Of a stretch of DNA of 38,961 nucleotides, positions 16,460 through 23,546 are shown one piece after another. Every line of letters starts with the position of its first letter. Within the stretch, counting starts at the first letter, position 1. The notes below the pieces were generated by a model that saw nothing but the letters and a program-made list of their open reading frames with translations, ran no database searches and was not told the DNA's origin. The DNA is from Candidatus Bathyarchaeota archaeon. GTDB taxonomy: Archaea; Thermoproteota; Bathyarchaeia; 40CM-2-53-6; RBG-13-38-9. The DNA lies in assembly GCA_018396915.1 (NCBI GenBank), contig JAGTRD010000017.1:1-38961 (forward strand), given 5' to 3'. Both the position numbers and the translations under genes were made by a program.

Positions 16460-17701
16460 CTAAATCAGTTTGATGATAGCCTCATTATATTCACCGGCCC
16501 TTCTTTTAAAAGTAACTCGTAAATAATCTCCCCTCCTCAATTCTTTCTTCAGAGGCTTGACTTCACCTATGGGGGTCATCCCCAATCTTGAAAGTTTGAA
16601 TATATGCATCTCTTCAAAGTCAGGAAGTATTTTCTTGAAGACTCTGTCTTGACTGGTCGATTCGAAGATCTTCAAGGGAACATCAAGCCTCATAACGGTG
16701 TCTCTTGCTTCACCGTGCTCACCACAGATGACACATTCTTTATTCCTTGAGAGTTTGACTATGGAGTATTTGTTATGTTTAACGTCAGCTATCCATATTC
16801 CCCTCATAGGTTCACCTGTAACCTCAGGCCACCTCCCCTCTTCAAGATATGTCCTGTAACCTAGAATAATTTTGACTGCTTCATGACTCTGCAGCGAGGC
16901 TACTAAAGATATGGAGGTTGATAGGGAAGGAACCTTAGCATCCTCAACAGGTGCATCGCATGGATTTCTAAGTCCAAGCATCCTGCCATATTGGTTTGGA
17001 GGTATAGGACATGCCAAGCATGGGTCGTTCGGAGGGATATATGATTGGACTCTGCACTGGTATCCCATCACACCTGCGTCTACCATAGGGACCATATACC
17101 TTCGGCAGATTGATGTTAAAAAGGCTCTGGATGCGAAGTTGTCTAGAGAACTCAAAATTATATCTGACTCCAAAAATGTTCTGAGAGGAATTTTTTCAAG
17201 TCGACCTTGAATAGCTGTGACTTCTATGTGAGGGTATTTCCGATGCAAAGCCTCCGCAAGAACAGTAGATTTTGGTTTTCCAGAATCTTCCTTACTAAAG
17301 AATATCATCCTACTCAGGTTCGATACTTCAACAGTATCATAGTCGACTATGATCAGTCTTCCAACTCCGAGCATGGCAAGATTCTTTGCAACCTCATTTC
17401 CCACCGCTCCAGCCCCAGCGATCAAAACTTTAGATCTGTTCAAGGCAGCTTGGCCCTTAGTATCCCAGAGGATGAGTTGTCTAGACCATAAATAGTCAAC
17501 TTCAAAATTCAAGAACCTTCTTTTATACTTCGATAGCGGAGTATTCTCCTTTAACGGTTTACCGTCAAGAAGAATCTTCGTAAGGTCAGGTTCGAGACCT
17601 AACCTTTCACATATAAGCCTCTTCAGCTTATCAACCGTTATTTTGGGGGTGACTTCAAACTCTATCTTCTTCACGGATGGAATTTTCGCTGTGACCTTCA
17701 A
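16460..17701 (-). CDS. E1-like ubiquitin-activating enzyme with N-terminal ubiquitin-like domain
   Basis: Activates a ubiquitin-like protein by C-terminal adenylation and thioester transfer. Order: residues 1-70 form a ubiquitin-like beta-grasp segment (ITVDKLKRLICERLGLEPDL, then ILLDGKPLKENTPLSKY). Residues 72-290 are the ThiF/MoeB/E1 adenylation fold with GAGAVG (96-101), D120 and R131. Zinc cysteines are C228/C231 and C323/C326. C248 (GLRNPCDAP) is the best catalytic-cysteine candidate, because the usual PSC position is PSL here (258-260). Residues 330-413 form a basic C-terminal domain, possibly an E2-docking ubiquitin-fold domain. TTG start behind GAAGGG, 17 nt after the E2 stop. MoeB/ThiF alone is unlikely because of the E2 and modifier next door. 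Confidence 0.88.
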   Translation of the reverse strand: MKVTAKIPSVKKIEFEVTPKITVDKLKRLICERLGLEPDLTKILLDGKPLKENTPLSKYKRRFLNFEVDYLWSRQLILWDTKGQAALNRSKVLIAGAGAVGNEVAKNLAMLGVGRLIIVDYDTVEVSNLSRMIFFSKEDSGKPKSTVLAEALHRKYPHIEVTAIQGRLEKIPLRTFLESDIILSSLDNFASRAFLTSICRRYMVPMVDAGVMGYQCRVQSYIPPNDPCLACPIPPNQYGRMLGLRNPCDAPVEDAKVPSLSTSISLVASLQSHEAVKIILGYRTYLEEGRWPEVTGEPMRGIWIADVKHNKYSIVKLSRNKECVICGEHGEARDTVMRLDVPLKIFESTSQDRVFKKILPDFEEMHIFKLSRLGMTPIGEVKPLKKELRRGDYLRVTFKRRAGEYNEAIIKLI

Positions 17702-17718
17702 GAATTGCCCTTCAAAAT

Positions 17719-18300
17719 TTAAGGCTTGTAAGGCCTCAGGATGGTGAATTTGACAATGTCTCCTGTTTGAGTTTTCTGCCCTGAAACTGCCGGGACCGGT
17801 ATGATATTAAACTTTGCTGTGTCAGATTCATGCGCTCCCAAATTCCTACGCATCTTTGGGAAACCATGCTCTCTACATATCTTGGCAGCCTCCAAACATT
17901 TGGGGTGGTCGAAGACATTGTTAGGATTTGGATCTGACAGGAGGTAGTATAGGGCATTAACTACTGAGACCAGTTTAAGGTTAGGCCTCCAATTCTCACC
18001 TATTATCGACACGCATACTGCGCCTGGAATGTTTGGAACTATATTTGGATGTCCAATCTCTGTGAGCCAAGTTACTAGGGGAGGTTTCAAGGGATATTCC
18101 GGAGGCAACTCAAACCTGAACCTCTGCCACTGAACATATTCAGTGAAAGGCCAGATCTTCTTATCGGCAAGCCTCTTCACTTCCCCCTTCTCACATCTGA
18201 GCATACCCTCATAGATGGTAGGTGGATCATTGAGGGCTGCAACTGTTGGAAACTGATGGTTTAGAAAACTCTTCTCCTTGTAGAGTAGGGGGATATTCAA
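17719..18300 (-). CDS. E2-like ubiquitin-conjugating enzyme
   Basis: Accepts the ubiquitin-like protein from E1 on a cysteine and passes it to targets. 193 residues. The UBC core is easily read: FRFELPPEYPLKPPLVTW (about 61-78), the HPN tripeptide (84-86), the active cysteine C96 in GAVCVSII, the tryptophan of ENWRPNL (W104), and LLSDPNPNN (120-128). These match the eukaryotic pattern of YPxxPP, HPN, active cysteine, W.P and LL.DPN. The N-terminal 30 residues and a beta-rich tail after 150 (NIIPVPAVSGQKTQTGDIVK) are extensions to the core. TTG start 3 nt after the modifier stop with only a GGCGGT overlapping that stop, so translation is probably coupled. Confidence 0.92.
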   Translation of the reverse strand: MNIPLLYKEKSFLNHQFPTVAALNDPPTIYEGMLRCEKGEVKRLADKKIWPFTEYVQWQRFRFELPPEYPLKPPLVTWLTEIGHPNIVPNIPGAVCVSIIGENWRPNLKLVSVVNALYYLLSDPNPNNVFDHPKCLEAAKICREHGFPKMRRNLGAHESDTAKFNIIPVPAVSGQKTQTGDIVKFTILRPYKP

Positions 18301-18303
18301 AAT

Positions 18304-18546
18304 TTAACCGCCGATGATGTTGTATGGCATCAATGCGAGTTGAGCGTTTTCAGGTATCCCAGCAGCAGCTACTGTGATACTATCATCCAATATGACCCCA
18401 CCATACATCAGAGCTACTGTTGACTGATCTATTCCGAATGAGTTGCAGACCTGCTGCTTTATCTCGCTTATCGTATGGTCTGGTAGAACATCTATCTCTG
18501 CAAGCCCAGACTGCGGTCCGATAGGTGCCTGAATAAACAGTTTCAT
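18304..18546 (-). CDS. Ubiquitin-like modifier ending in Gly-Gly
   Basis: 80 residues with a ubiquitin beta-grasp pattern: strand MKLFIQAP, strand LAEIDVLP, helix HTISEIKQQVCNSFGI, then STVALMYGGVILDD and QLALMPYNIIGG. The natural C-terminus is Gly79-Gly80, so no protease is needed to expose it, unlike modifiers made with an extra tail. Only two lysines (K2, K30) and no arginine are present. It has the strongest Shine-Dalgarno of the cassette (GGAGGTGA about 10 nt before ATG), fitting the need for many copies of modifier per enzyme. Directly followed by E2 and E1. Specific targets cannot be predicted. Confidence 0.9.
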   Translation of the reverse strand: MKLFIQAPIGPQSGLAEIDVLPDHTISEIKQQVCNSFGIDQSTVALMYGGVILDDSITVAAAGIPENAQLALMPYNIIGG

Positions 18547-18593
18547 GGGTTTTCACTCACCTCCAGAATGAGTCGTTACCATGAACATAAACC

Positions 18594-19760
18594 TTACCCA
18601 AATTCAGGTTTAACGTTCAGAGCGACCTCCGTGGTGTGTGTCAAGACACCGTCTGTAGCTGTTATCGTTAGGTTGAAGGTTCCGAGTGGAGATAGTGCCG
18701 TCGTCGATATGACGAGAACAAGCCTCTGAACTGTCCCTGAAAGGCTTGTGGTGTTCCTGTATGTTGTGAAGGTGTATCTGATGCCTCCGAATCCCCCTGT
18801 CGGCAGTCCTGAGACTTGGAGGGTAACATCACCACTATAACCATTCCTAGCTGTAAGGGTGACATTGTAATATGCGGCTGAGCCACGTCTTATCTCTATA
18901 GATGTGGGTGCTGCAGATATATCGAAGTCTCTTGGAGGGTTTACCTTTATGGTCAAGGTAGTTGTATGTGTCAGATTTCCACTCCAACCAGTCACAGTCA
19001 CCGTGTATATTCCTGATGGTGCTGAGGTGACGGAGGAGAAAGTCAATGTTGAATAGGCCAATCCATTCGATGGAGGGGTAACCGTTTGAGGATTGAATGT
19101 CGCCGTGACTCCTGAAGGCAATCCTGTTATCGAGAGTGATACCGGCGAATTGAAGCCTCTGAGCGACCCAACAGTTACAACTGTGTTGTTTCCGTAGCCT
19201 GCTGAGAATACGAGTCTTTTAGCCTCGATTGAGATGTTGAAGTTCTTGACCTGTATGAAGTATGCCCTGGTGTTTGTGGATAGGCCTAGGGAGTTCACCG
19301 CCTCAATATAGTAGGTGATGTCCGAGGTTACCTCAGGACCCGGTATCACGGCTACATATGGTTGGACCCCTGCAGGTGGCAGCTCCATAAGTTTCTTCTT
19401 CCAAACACCCTCATCGACAACATTATAGTGAAGGGTTGCGTTCTGCAACCATGTCCCACCACCAACAATGGTTGCGTTCAAGCTCACAGGACTGTTGGCT
19501 AACCCTTGAACTACAGGTGTATGCGTTATGCCCGGCGGCCTATAAATAAATAGGAATATCGATGCTGTCGATGTTAAGAGTAGCCCTGCAAATAGGAGGA
19601 CCAGCAGCAAGATCCTTAAGGGTTGCCTACTCGGTCTGGGATAGTATGTCGGCACAGGCCTGGGTCTCGGTGGAGGATAGTATCCTCTCGAGGGTGCATG
19701 GCCGGCTGGTTCAATTTTATAGCATGGTAAGGACATATCAATCCCAAATTCTTTCAACAT
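18594..19760 (-). CDS. Membrane-anchored Ig-like protein of the ubiquitin-like cassette
   Basis: 388 residues: a cytoplasmic proline/tyrosine/arginine-rich N-terminus (about 1-47, GYYPPPRPRPVPTYYPRP), one membrane span (about 49-72, ILLLVLLFAGLLLTSTASIFLFI), then an external part. That part has three beta-sandwich domains rich in N-glycosylation-like NxS/T sites; the last two (FNISIEAKRLVFSAGYG and DFDISAAPTSIEIRRGSA) repeat the same pattern seen in the large secreted protein (DFSISISPDHQRIGPGQ). No enzyme motif. It lies 47 nt upstream of the modifier gene and on the same strand, so it is probably cotranscribed. It could be a membrane platform or substrate of the system, or simply a neighbouring envelope gene. 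ATG with GGAAGG upstream. Confidence 0.75.
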   Translation of the reverse strand: MLKEFGIDMSLPCYKIEPAGHAPSRGYYPPPRPRPVPTYYPRPSRQPLRILLLVLLFAGLLLTSTASIFLFIYRPPGITHTPVVQGLANSPVSLNATIVGGGTWLQNATLHYNVVDEGVWKKKLMELPPAGVQPYVAVIPGPEVTSDITYYIEAVNSLGLSTNTRAYFIQVKNFNISIEAKRLVFSAGYGNNTVVTVGSLRGFNSPVSLSITGLPSGVTATFNPQTVTPPSNGLAYSTLTFSSVTSAPSGIYTVTVTGWSGNLTHTTTLTIKVNPPRDFDISAAPTSIEIRRGSAAYYNVTLTARNGYSGDVTLQVSGLPTGGFGGIRYTFTTYRNTTSLSGTVQRLVLVISTTALSPLGTFNLTITATDGVLTHTTEVALNVKPEFG

Positions 19761-19856
19761 GGCTTATTACCTTCCATATAGCCTCAGCTAATATACTAAC
19801 GTATGGCGCCATCGTACCTCCAGAGACTCTTATGATGTAAAAAGGGGTGGGGAGGT

Positions 19857-20699
19857 TTATTTTCCAAGTATGCCTAGTATTCCACCGACCATTCCAAGTA
19901 CCAGTGCAACTATACCTGCTGCGATTGGTAGATAGACATATGTCGTAGGCACCATTATGAGCAGTGCCAGGTAGATGTTAGCAAGAGAGAATACAAATGC
20001 AATGATGCCTCCAAGCGTTGTATATCCGAGACGTATCAGGAATGATCCGAGAATCACAACTAGACCTAGCAACAGGCCGACTCCTAGGAAAGCCAGCCAG
20101 TATGGCGCTAACCATGCTGGGACCAGTGCCAGGTTTGCATATAGGATCGCAGTGGCTGCCGCACCGGCTATTATAGTAACTATTCCAGCTACCAATGATA
20201 GGATGAAGCCCCATAGGGCACTTGGCCTAGGTGGCAGGAATGGGACTGGAACCATTCCAGGCGGTGGTCCTGGAATAGCTGGCGGCGGACCGATTGGTGC
20301 ACCCATAGGCATAGTCGGTGTTGGTGGCGGTGCCGGATACTGCGCCGGATAGGCTGTTGGATAACCTGTTGGGTATGCAGTCGGATATGTTGGGACTGTT
20401 ACAGGAACTATTCCAGCATAGCATTGGGGACATAAGACCAAGTCGCCATAGAATCGCGCATCATCTCTGCATATAGCCCTCCCACACCTACTGCATATGT
20501 ATTGGGCCGGAAGATTCGGATGGTAGTAACACATCCCTGGGGGTGGAACCCTGTATGGGACAGATGGTACTGCAGGACGGACAACCTTCACTGACGGGAC
20601 AGGTTTCACTGCAGGAGCGGCGAATGATGCTCCACAGCTTGAGCAGAATGTTGCATCGTCTCTGTTGGCTGCTCCACAGCTTGAACATTGCTTAACCAA
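19857..20699 (-). CDS. Zinc-ribbon plus B-box-like protein with four membrane spans
   Basis: 280 residues, first gene of the cassette. Zinc ribbon C5, C8, C19, C22; then a binuclear zinc module C57, H60, C69, C72, C77, D80, C90, C93 (C-x2-H-x8-C-x2-C-x4-C-x2-D). A long Pro/Tyr/Gly-rich linker with YPT/YPA repeats (about 100-155) follows, then four hydrophobic segments to the C-terminus (from WGFILSLVAGIVTIIAG to GIVALVLGMVGGILG). The zinc half is paralogous to the protein at 16049-16447; the second module differs by D80 in place of a cysteine. A membrane-bound E3-like or adaptor role is inferred from the zinc fold and operon. TTG start with GGAGG seven nt upstream. Confidence 0.78.
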   Translation of the reverse strand: MVKQCSSCGAANRDDATFCSSCGASFAAPAVKPVPSVKVVRPAVPSVPYRVPPPGMCYYHPNLPAQYICSRCGRAICRDDARFYGDLVLCPQCYAGIVPVTVPTYPTAYPTGYPTAYPAQYPAPPPTPTMPMGAPIGPPPAIPGPPPGMVPVPFLPPRPSALWGFILSLVAGIVTIIAGAAATAILYANLALVPAWLAPYWLAFLGVGLLLGLVVILGSFLIRLGYTTLGGIIAFVFSLANIYLALLIMVPTTYVYLPIAAGIVALVLGMVGGILGILGK

Positions 20700-20900
20700 T
20701 TCTTTTCCTCCACATTCACATATGTTTTAATATTGTAGTCTCAGGTTATACACTTAAGCCTTTCCACTCATAACGTGAATATCTGGCCGAATGTGGAACT
20801 CAGCATCTTTGGATTATAACGTCTAATATCTTGTATCTCGATGGGTGGTGATGAACTATAAAGTAATGAATATAACCATGAGTAAGTTTATTTTAAATGA
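20700..20900. promoter_or_regulatory. Divergent leader between the ubiquitin-like cassette and tRNA-Thr(GGT)
   Basis: No gene is seen. For the tRNA, TATAAAG (20857-20863) and AATATAACC (20869-20877) are TATA-like and lie 25-45 nt upstream of the mature 5' end. For the cassette, AT-rich ATATTAAAACATATG and GTGTATAACC on the minus strand are TATA candidates within 60 nt of the start. GGAGG on the minus strand sets the TTG start of the first cassette gene. Confidence 0.35.
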
Positions 20901-21009
20901 GCCCCGGTAGCTCAGCCTGGTTAGATGCCGGTGGACAGCAGAGAGCGTTGGCTTGGTAGACTCAACAAAGAGTCAAAGGTCACGGGTTCGAAACCCGTCC
21001 GGGGCTCCA
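20901..21009 (+). tRNA. tRNA-Thr(GGT) with two introns
   Basis: After removing two insertions a regular 78-nt tRNA with encoded CCA remains. Parts: acceptor GCCCCGG/CCGGGGC; D stem GCTC/GAGC; anticodon stem TTGGC/GTCAA (one G-T pair) with loop TTGGTAA and anticodon GGT at 20955-20957; T arm ACGGG-TTCGAAA-CCCGT; discriminator T, which fits archaeal tRNA-Thr. Intron 1 is 19 nt inside the 3' strand of the D stem (20926-20944; its edges can shift by up to two bases because of a GA repeat). Intron 2 is 12 nt at the canonical 37/38 site (20959-20970). Together 78+19+12 equals the 109 nt observed. GACTC-AACAAA-GAGTC forms a hairpin across the second intron. Confidence 0.88.
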
Positions 21010-21089
21010 CAAAAAGTGAACGTTAAGGGTGAGCTCAAAATTTCTCTTCAAATCAAAGAAATCTAACGATTTTTGAGTAAGTTTGGAGG

Positions 21090-22340
21090 TTGATAGGATT
21101 CTACACATGCGACGTTCTGGTTGTTGGAGCTGGCCCCACTGGATCTACGGTCGCCACCATATTAGCTAAGAAAGGCTTCAAGACAATTCTTTGTGAAGAA
21201 CACAACATGGTTGGGAGGCCATGCCACTGCACTGGGAAATTGAGTGTTCACGCTTTCAGAGAGTTCAATCTACCTAGAGACTCCATATTGAACTCTGTCA
21301 GGGCAGCTAAACTTTATTCACCTGGAGGGGTTGAGTTAAATGTAAGGAAAGATCGTGTAGATTCGTATATTATTGATAGGGAATTATTCGACTCCAGATT
21401 GTCAGACTTAGCCTGCTATTCTGGTGCTGACCTATTTCTTAGAACAAGAGCCTATGATGTGGAGAAGAGGTTTGAAGGTCACATTATTTTGAAGGCTAAA
21501 AAGGATGGGGCGCCTGTAAGGTTCAAGTCTAGACTTGTAATAGACGCTGAGGGGGCTACACCAGTCTTACCTGGAAAGTTTGGCCTACGGCCCGTGAATG
21601 ATTTACTTCTAGGAATCCAGTACGAGATTTCTGGGGTTCAGGTAGAATCTCCTGATTCAGTGGAACTCTATTTCGGCAGAATGTTTGCTCCAGGATTCTT
21701 TGCATGGATCGTACCTTTGTCGGAGTGTACGGCAAGGATTGGATTATGCATACGAAGATCTATGGCAACCTCGCCCCTAAACCAATACATTGATAGATTC
21801 GTAAGAATGCTGATCGACCGTGGTAGACTCAGAGATTTCAAGGTTGAGAAAGTTCTTGCAGGCGTTGAACCTGCCGGTCCATATATGGCACCATCTTATG
21901 CGGACAACATTATGGTTGTTGGTGATTCGGCAGGCCATGTGAAGCCTACCTCTGGAGGCGGAATATATTTTGGATTAAAGGCAGCAAAAATCGCAGGGGA
22001 GACAGCGATCAAATGTTTGGATAAGATGAATATGAGTAAAAGACATCTGAGAATCTACGAGGATGAGTGGGTTAGAGCCTTCGGCAGAGAGTTGAAGGTC
22101 ACATTGCTTATCAGAAGAATTCTGAATAGTCTCACAGATGATGAGGTTGATAGGCTCATCAGGAAGATGTCCGAATGGGATATTAAGAGGATTATTGAGA
22201 GGTACGGAGACACCGCATACCAGTCTAGAGTTATTGGGCAAATCATCCCTCACTTCCTGAAGAGGTCCTTGGGAAATCTGGATGACATTAGCCTTCTAGC
22301 AAGAATCGTCGCAGAAGGTTTCTTGGCACTTATAACATAA
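21090..22340 (+). CDS. Geranylgeranyl reductase family flavoprotein
   Basis: Reduces the isoprenoid double bonds of archaeal membrane lipids (digeranylgeranylglycerophospholipid reductase type), or a related prenyl substrate. 416 residues. An N-terminal FAD dinucleotide-binding motif (VLVVGAGPTGSTVATILAKKG) and the family's PCHCTGKLS-type cysteine motif near the flavin are present. The mid-protein FAD motif NIMVVGDSAGHVKPTSGGGIYFG is the strongest family signature. Helical C-terminus. The frame starts at TTG 21090, which abuts GGAGG with no spacer; no better in-frame start lies between it and the FAD motif, so the exact start is uncertain. About 80 nt downstream of the tRNA, 77 nt upstream of rpiA. 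Confidence 0.88.
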   Translation: MIGFYTCDVLVVGAGPTGSTVATILAKKGFKTILCEEHNMVGRPCHCTGKLSVHAFREFNLPRDSILNSVRAAKLYSPGGVELNVRKDRVDSYIIDRELFDSRLSDLACYSGADLFLRTRAYDVEKRFEGHIILKAKKDGAPVRFKSRLVIDAEGATPVLPGKFGLRPVNDLLLGIQYEISGVQVESPDSVELYFGRMFAPGFFAWIVPLSECTARIGLCIRRSMATSPLNQYIDRFVRMLIDRGRLRDFKVEKVLAGVEPAGPYMAPSYADNIMVVGDSAGHVKPTSGGGIYFGLKAAKIAGETAIKCLDKMNMSKRHLRIYEDEWVRAFGRELKVTLLIRRILNSLTDDEVDRLIRKMSEWDIKRIIERYGDTAYQSRVIGQIIPHFLKRSLGNLDDISLLARIVAEGFLALIT

Positions 22341-22417
22341 TGGTGACCCGATGTTTGTTGGTGAACTTCTGGAAAGCAATAAATATTCTGGAGGAGTCTG
22401 CATGGTGAGGGTATTAG

Positions 22418-23113
22418 ATGGATTATGAGGAAGCTGTGAAGGCTGCATCGTCGAAGGTTTTAGAGCTGGTTGAAGACGGGTTTGTAATAGGTCTTGGAAG
22501 CGGCAGGGCTGTAGCCCAAGCAATAAACATGCTCAAGGAAAAGATCGATAGAGAGAATTTGAATCTAACTTTCGTTCCATCATCCTACCAAGTGGAATTC
22601 CTTTCAAGACAACTTGGTCTCAAGTTGAAGCATATGGATGGAAGTAGGCCTTTGGATGTGGCTTTAGATGGAGCCGATCAGGTTGAGCTGTGTACATTGA
22701 ATATGATCAAGGGCGGTGGAGGAGCCTTGGCAAGAGAGAAGATTATTGACTCAAATTCAAGGAAGGTAGCTATCATCATCAGTGAGGATAAACTTGTGAA
22801 GAAGCTCGGTGAGGCTGGCCCTGTCCCAGTCGAGGTATTGCCCTTCGCCTTAGATGCAGTAATGCACACCGCCATGAGGATGGGCGGTAGGCCTACTCTC
22901 AGGCATGGCACAGGCAAAGTTGGACCGGTGATAACCGATAATGGAAACATGATATTGGATGTTGATTTCGGACCCATAGACGATCCCTCTACACTTGAAA
23001 GAAAGATCAGAATGATTCCAGGCGTAGTTGAGGTTGGCCTCTTCATAGGGATCGCTGACCTCGTCTATGTCGGGAGGGCCAACGGAACGGTAGATGTTCT
23101 GAGGCGGGAGTAA
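22418..23113 (+). CDS. rpiA: Ribose-5-phosphate isomerase A
   Basis: Interconverts ribose 5-phosphate and ribulose 5-phosphate. 231 residues, the normal length. Motifs: GLGSGRAVAQ (phosphate loop), PSSYQVEFLSRQLG, the catalytic region DVALDGADQVE, IKGGGGALAREKII, and GPVPVEVLPFALDAV. ATG start with GAGGGT 5 nt upstream. It provides ribulose/ribose phosphates to nucleotide synthesis and links with the RuBisCO-AMP route encoded further along, although it is not in that operon. Confidence 0.94.
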   Translation: MDYEEAVKAASSKVLELVEDGFVIGLGSGRAVAQAINMLKEKIDRENLNLTFVPSSYQVEFLSRQLGLKLKHMDGSRPLDVALDGADQVELCTLNMIKGGGGALAREKIIDSNSRKVAIIISEDKLVKKLGEAGPVPVEVLPFALDAVMHTAMRMGGRPTLRHGTGKVGPVITDNGNMILDVDFGPIDDPSTLERKIRMIPGVVEVGLFIGIADLVYVGRANGTVDVLRRE

Positions 23114-23123
23114 ACGTGTGAAG

Positions 23124-23260
23124 TGCCGGGGGCGGGAGTTCCGGCTAATGCAGTCGAACCCGCGGCCTCTGGATCTCTCCAGAGTGACTCAGAAGATTTA
23201 TGAGTCCAGCGCTTAAACCTGCCCTTGAAGGGCATCTGACCACAGCTGAGCCACCCCGGC
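23124..23260 (-). tRNA. Elongator tRNA-Met(CAT) with three introns
   Basis: Read on the minus strand. Removing three insertions leaves a perfect 76-nt tRNA: acceptor GCCGGGG/CCCCGGC, D stem GCTC/GAGC, anticodon stem CTGGA/TCCAG with loop CTCATAA (CAT at 23202-23200), variable AGGCC, T arm GCGGG-TTCGACT-CCCGC, discriminator A, no encoded CCA. Introns: 22 nt in the D arm (23234-23213), 24 nt at the canonical 37/38 site (23198-23175), and 15 nt inside the T loop (23153-23139, edges may shift by two bases). 76+22+24+15 equals the 137 nt observed. G1-C72 and overall sequence fit elongator Met; an Ile2-type tRNA with modified CAT is less likely. Confidence 0.87.
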
Positions 23261-23353
23261 ATCAGTCAATACTATCGAAGAAGCCTAAAAAACTTTGATA
23301 TTCAGGTTGTCAAAAAAGATATAATGTGCAACGTTGACCAAGAATATGTAGAG
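23261..23353. promoter_or_regulatory. Divergent tRNA promoter region
   Basis: Between the oppositely oriented tRNA-Met and tRNA-Thr(TGT). AAGATATAATG (23317-23327) lies about 30-37 nt upstream of the tRNA-Thr and looks like its TATA box. On the minus strand AAGTTTTTTAGG (about 23284-23295) is placed similarly for tRNA-Met. Pattern and spacing only. Confidence 0.4.
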
Positions 23354-23463
23354 GCCCCGGTAGCTCAGCCTGGCCAGAGCGACGGATGTACAAGAACAGT
23401 CGAACCTTGTATGCGTTCCAGGCTAGCCGTAGGTCACGGGTTCGAAACCCGTCCGGGGCTCCA
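23354..23463 (+). tRNA. tRNA-Thr(TGT) with two introns, one at 30/31
   Basis: Acceptor GCCCCGG/CCGGGGC, D arm GCTC-AGCCTGGCCA-GAGC, T arm ACGGG-TTCGAAA-CCCGT, discriminator T and CCA are identical in kind to the tRNA-Thr at 20901. The anticodon arm is only regular if two segments are spliced out: 19 nt at 30/31 (23386-23404) and 13 nt at 37/38 (23412-23424). The mature arm is then ACGGC-CTTGTAA-GCCGT with anticodon TGT (23408-23410) and five perfect pairs. 78+19+13 equals the 110 nt seen. Intron 1 contains TACAAG, which pairs with CTTGTA across the anticodon, as expected in an archaeal bulge-helix-bulge precursor. Confidence 0.87.
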
Positions 23464-23546
23464 CACATTCAATCGAAGAAACAATGTAGGTTATCTGGTT
23501 CTATTGAAAGGAAATAGCCAGAATCTGTGGGCGGACATTCACATCC

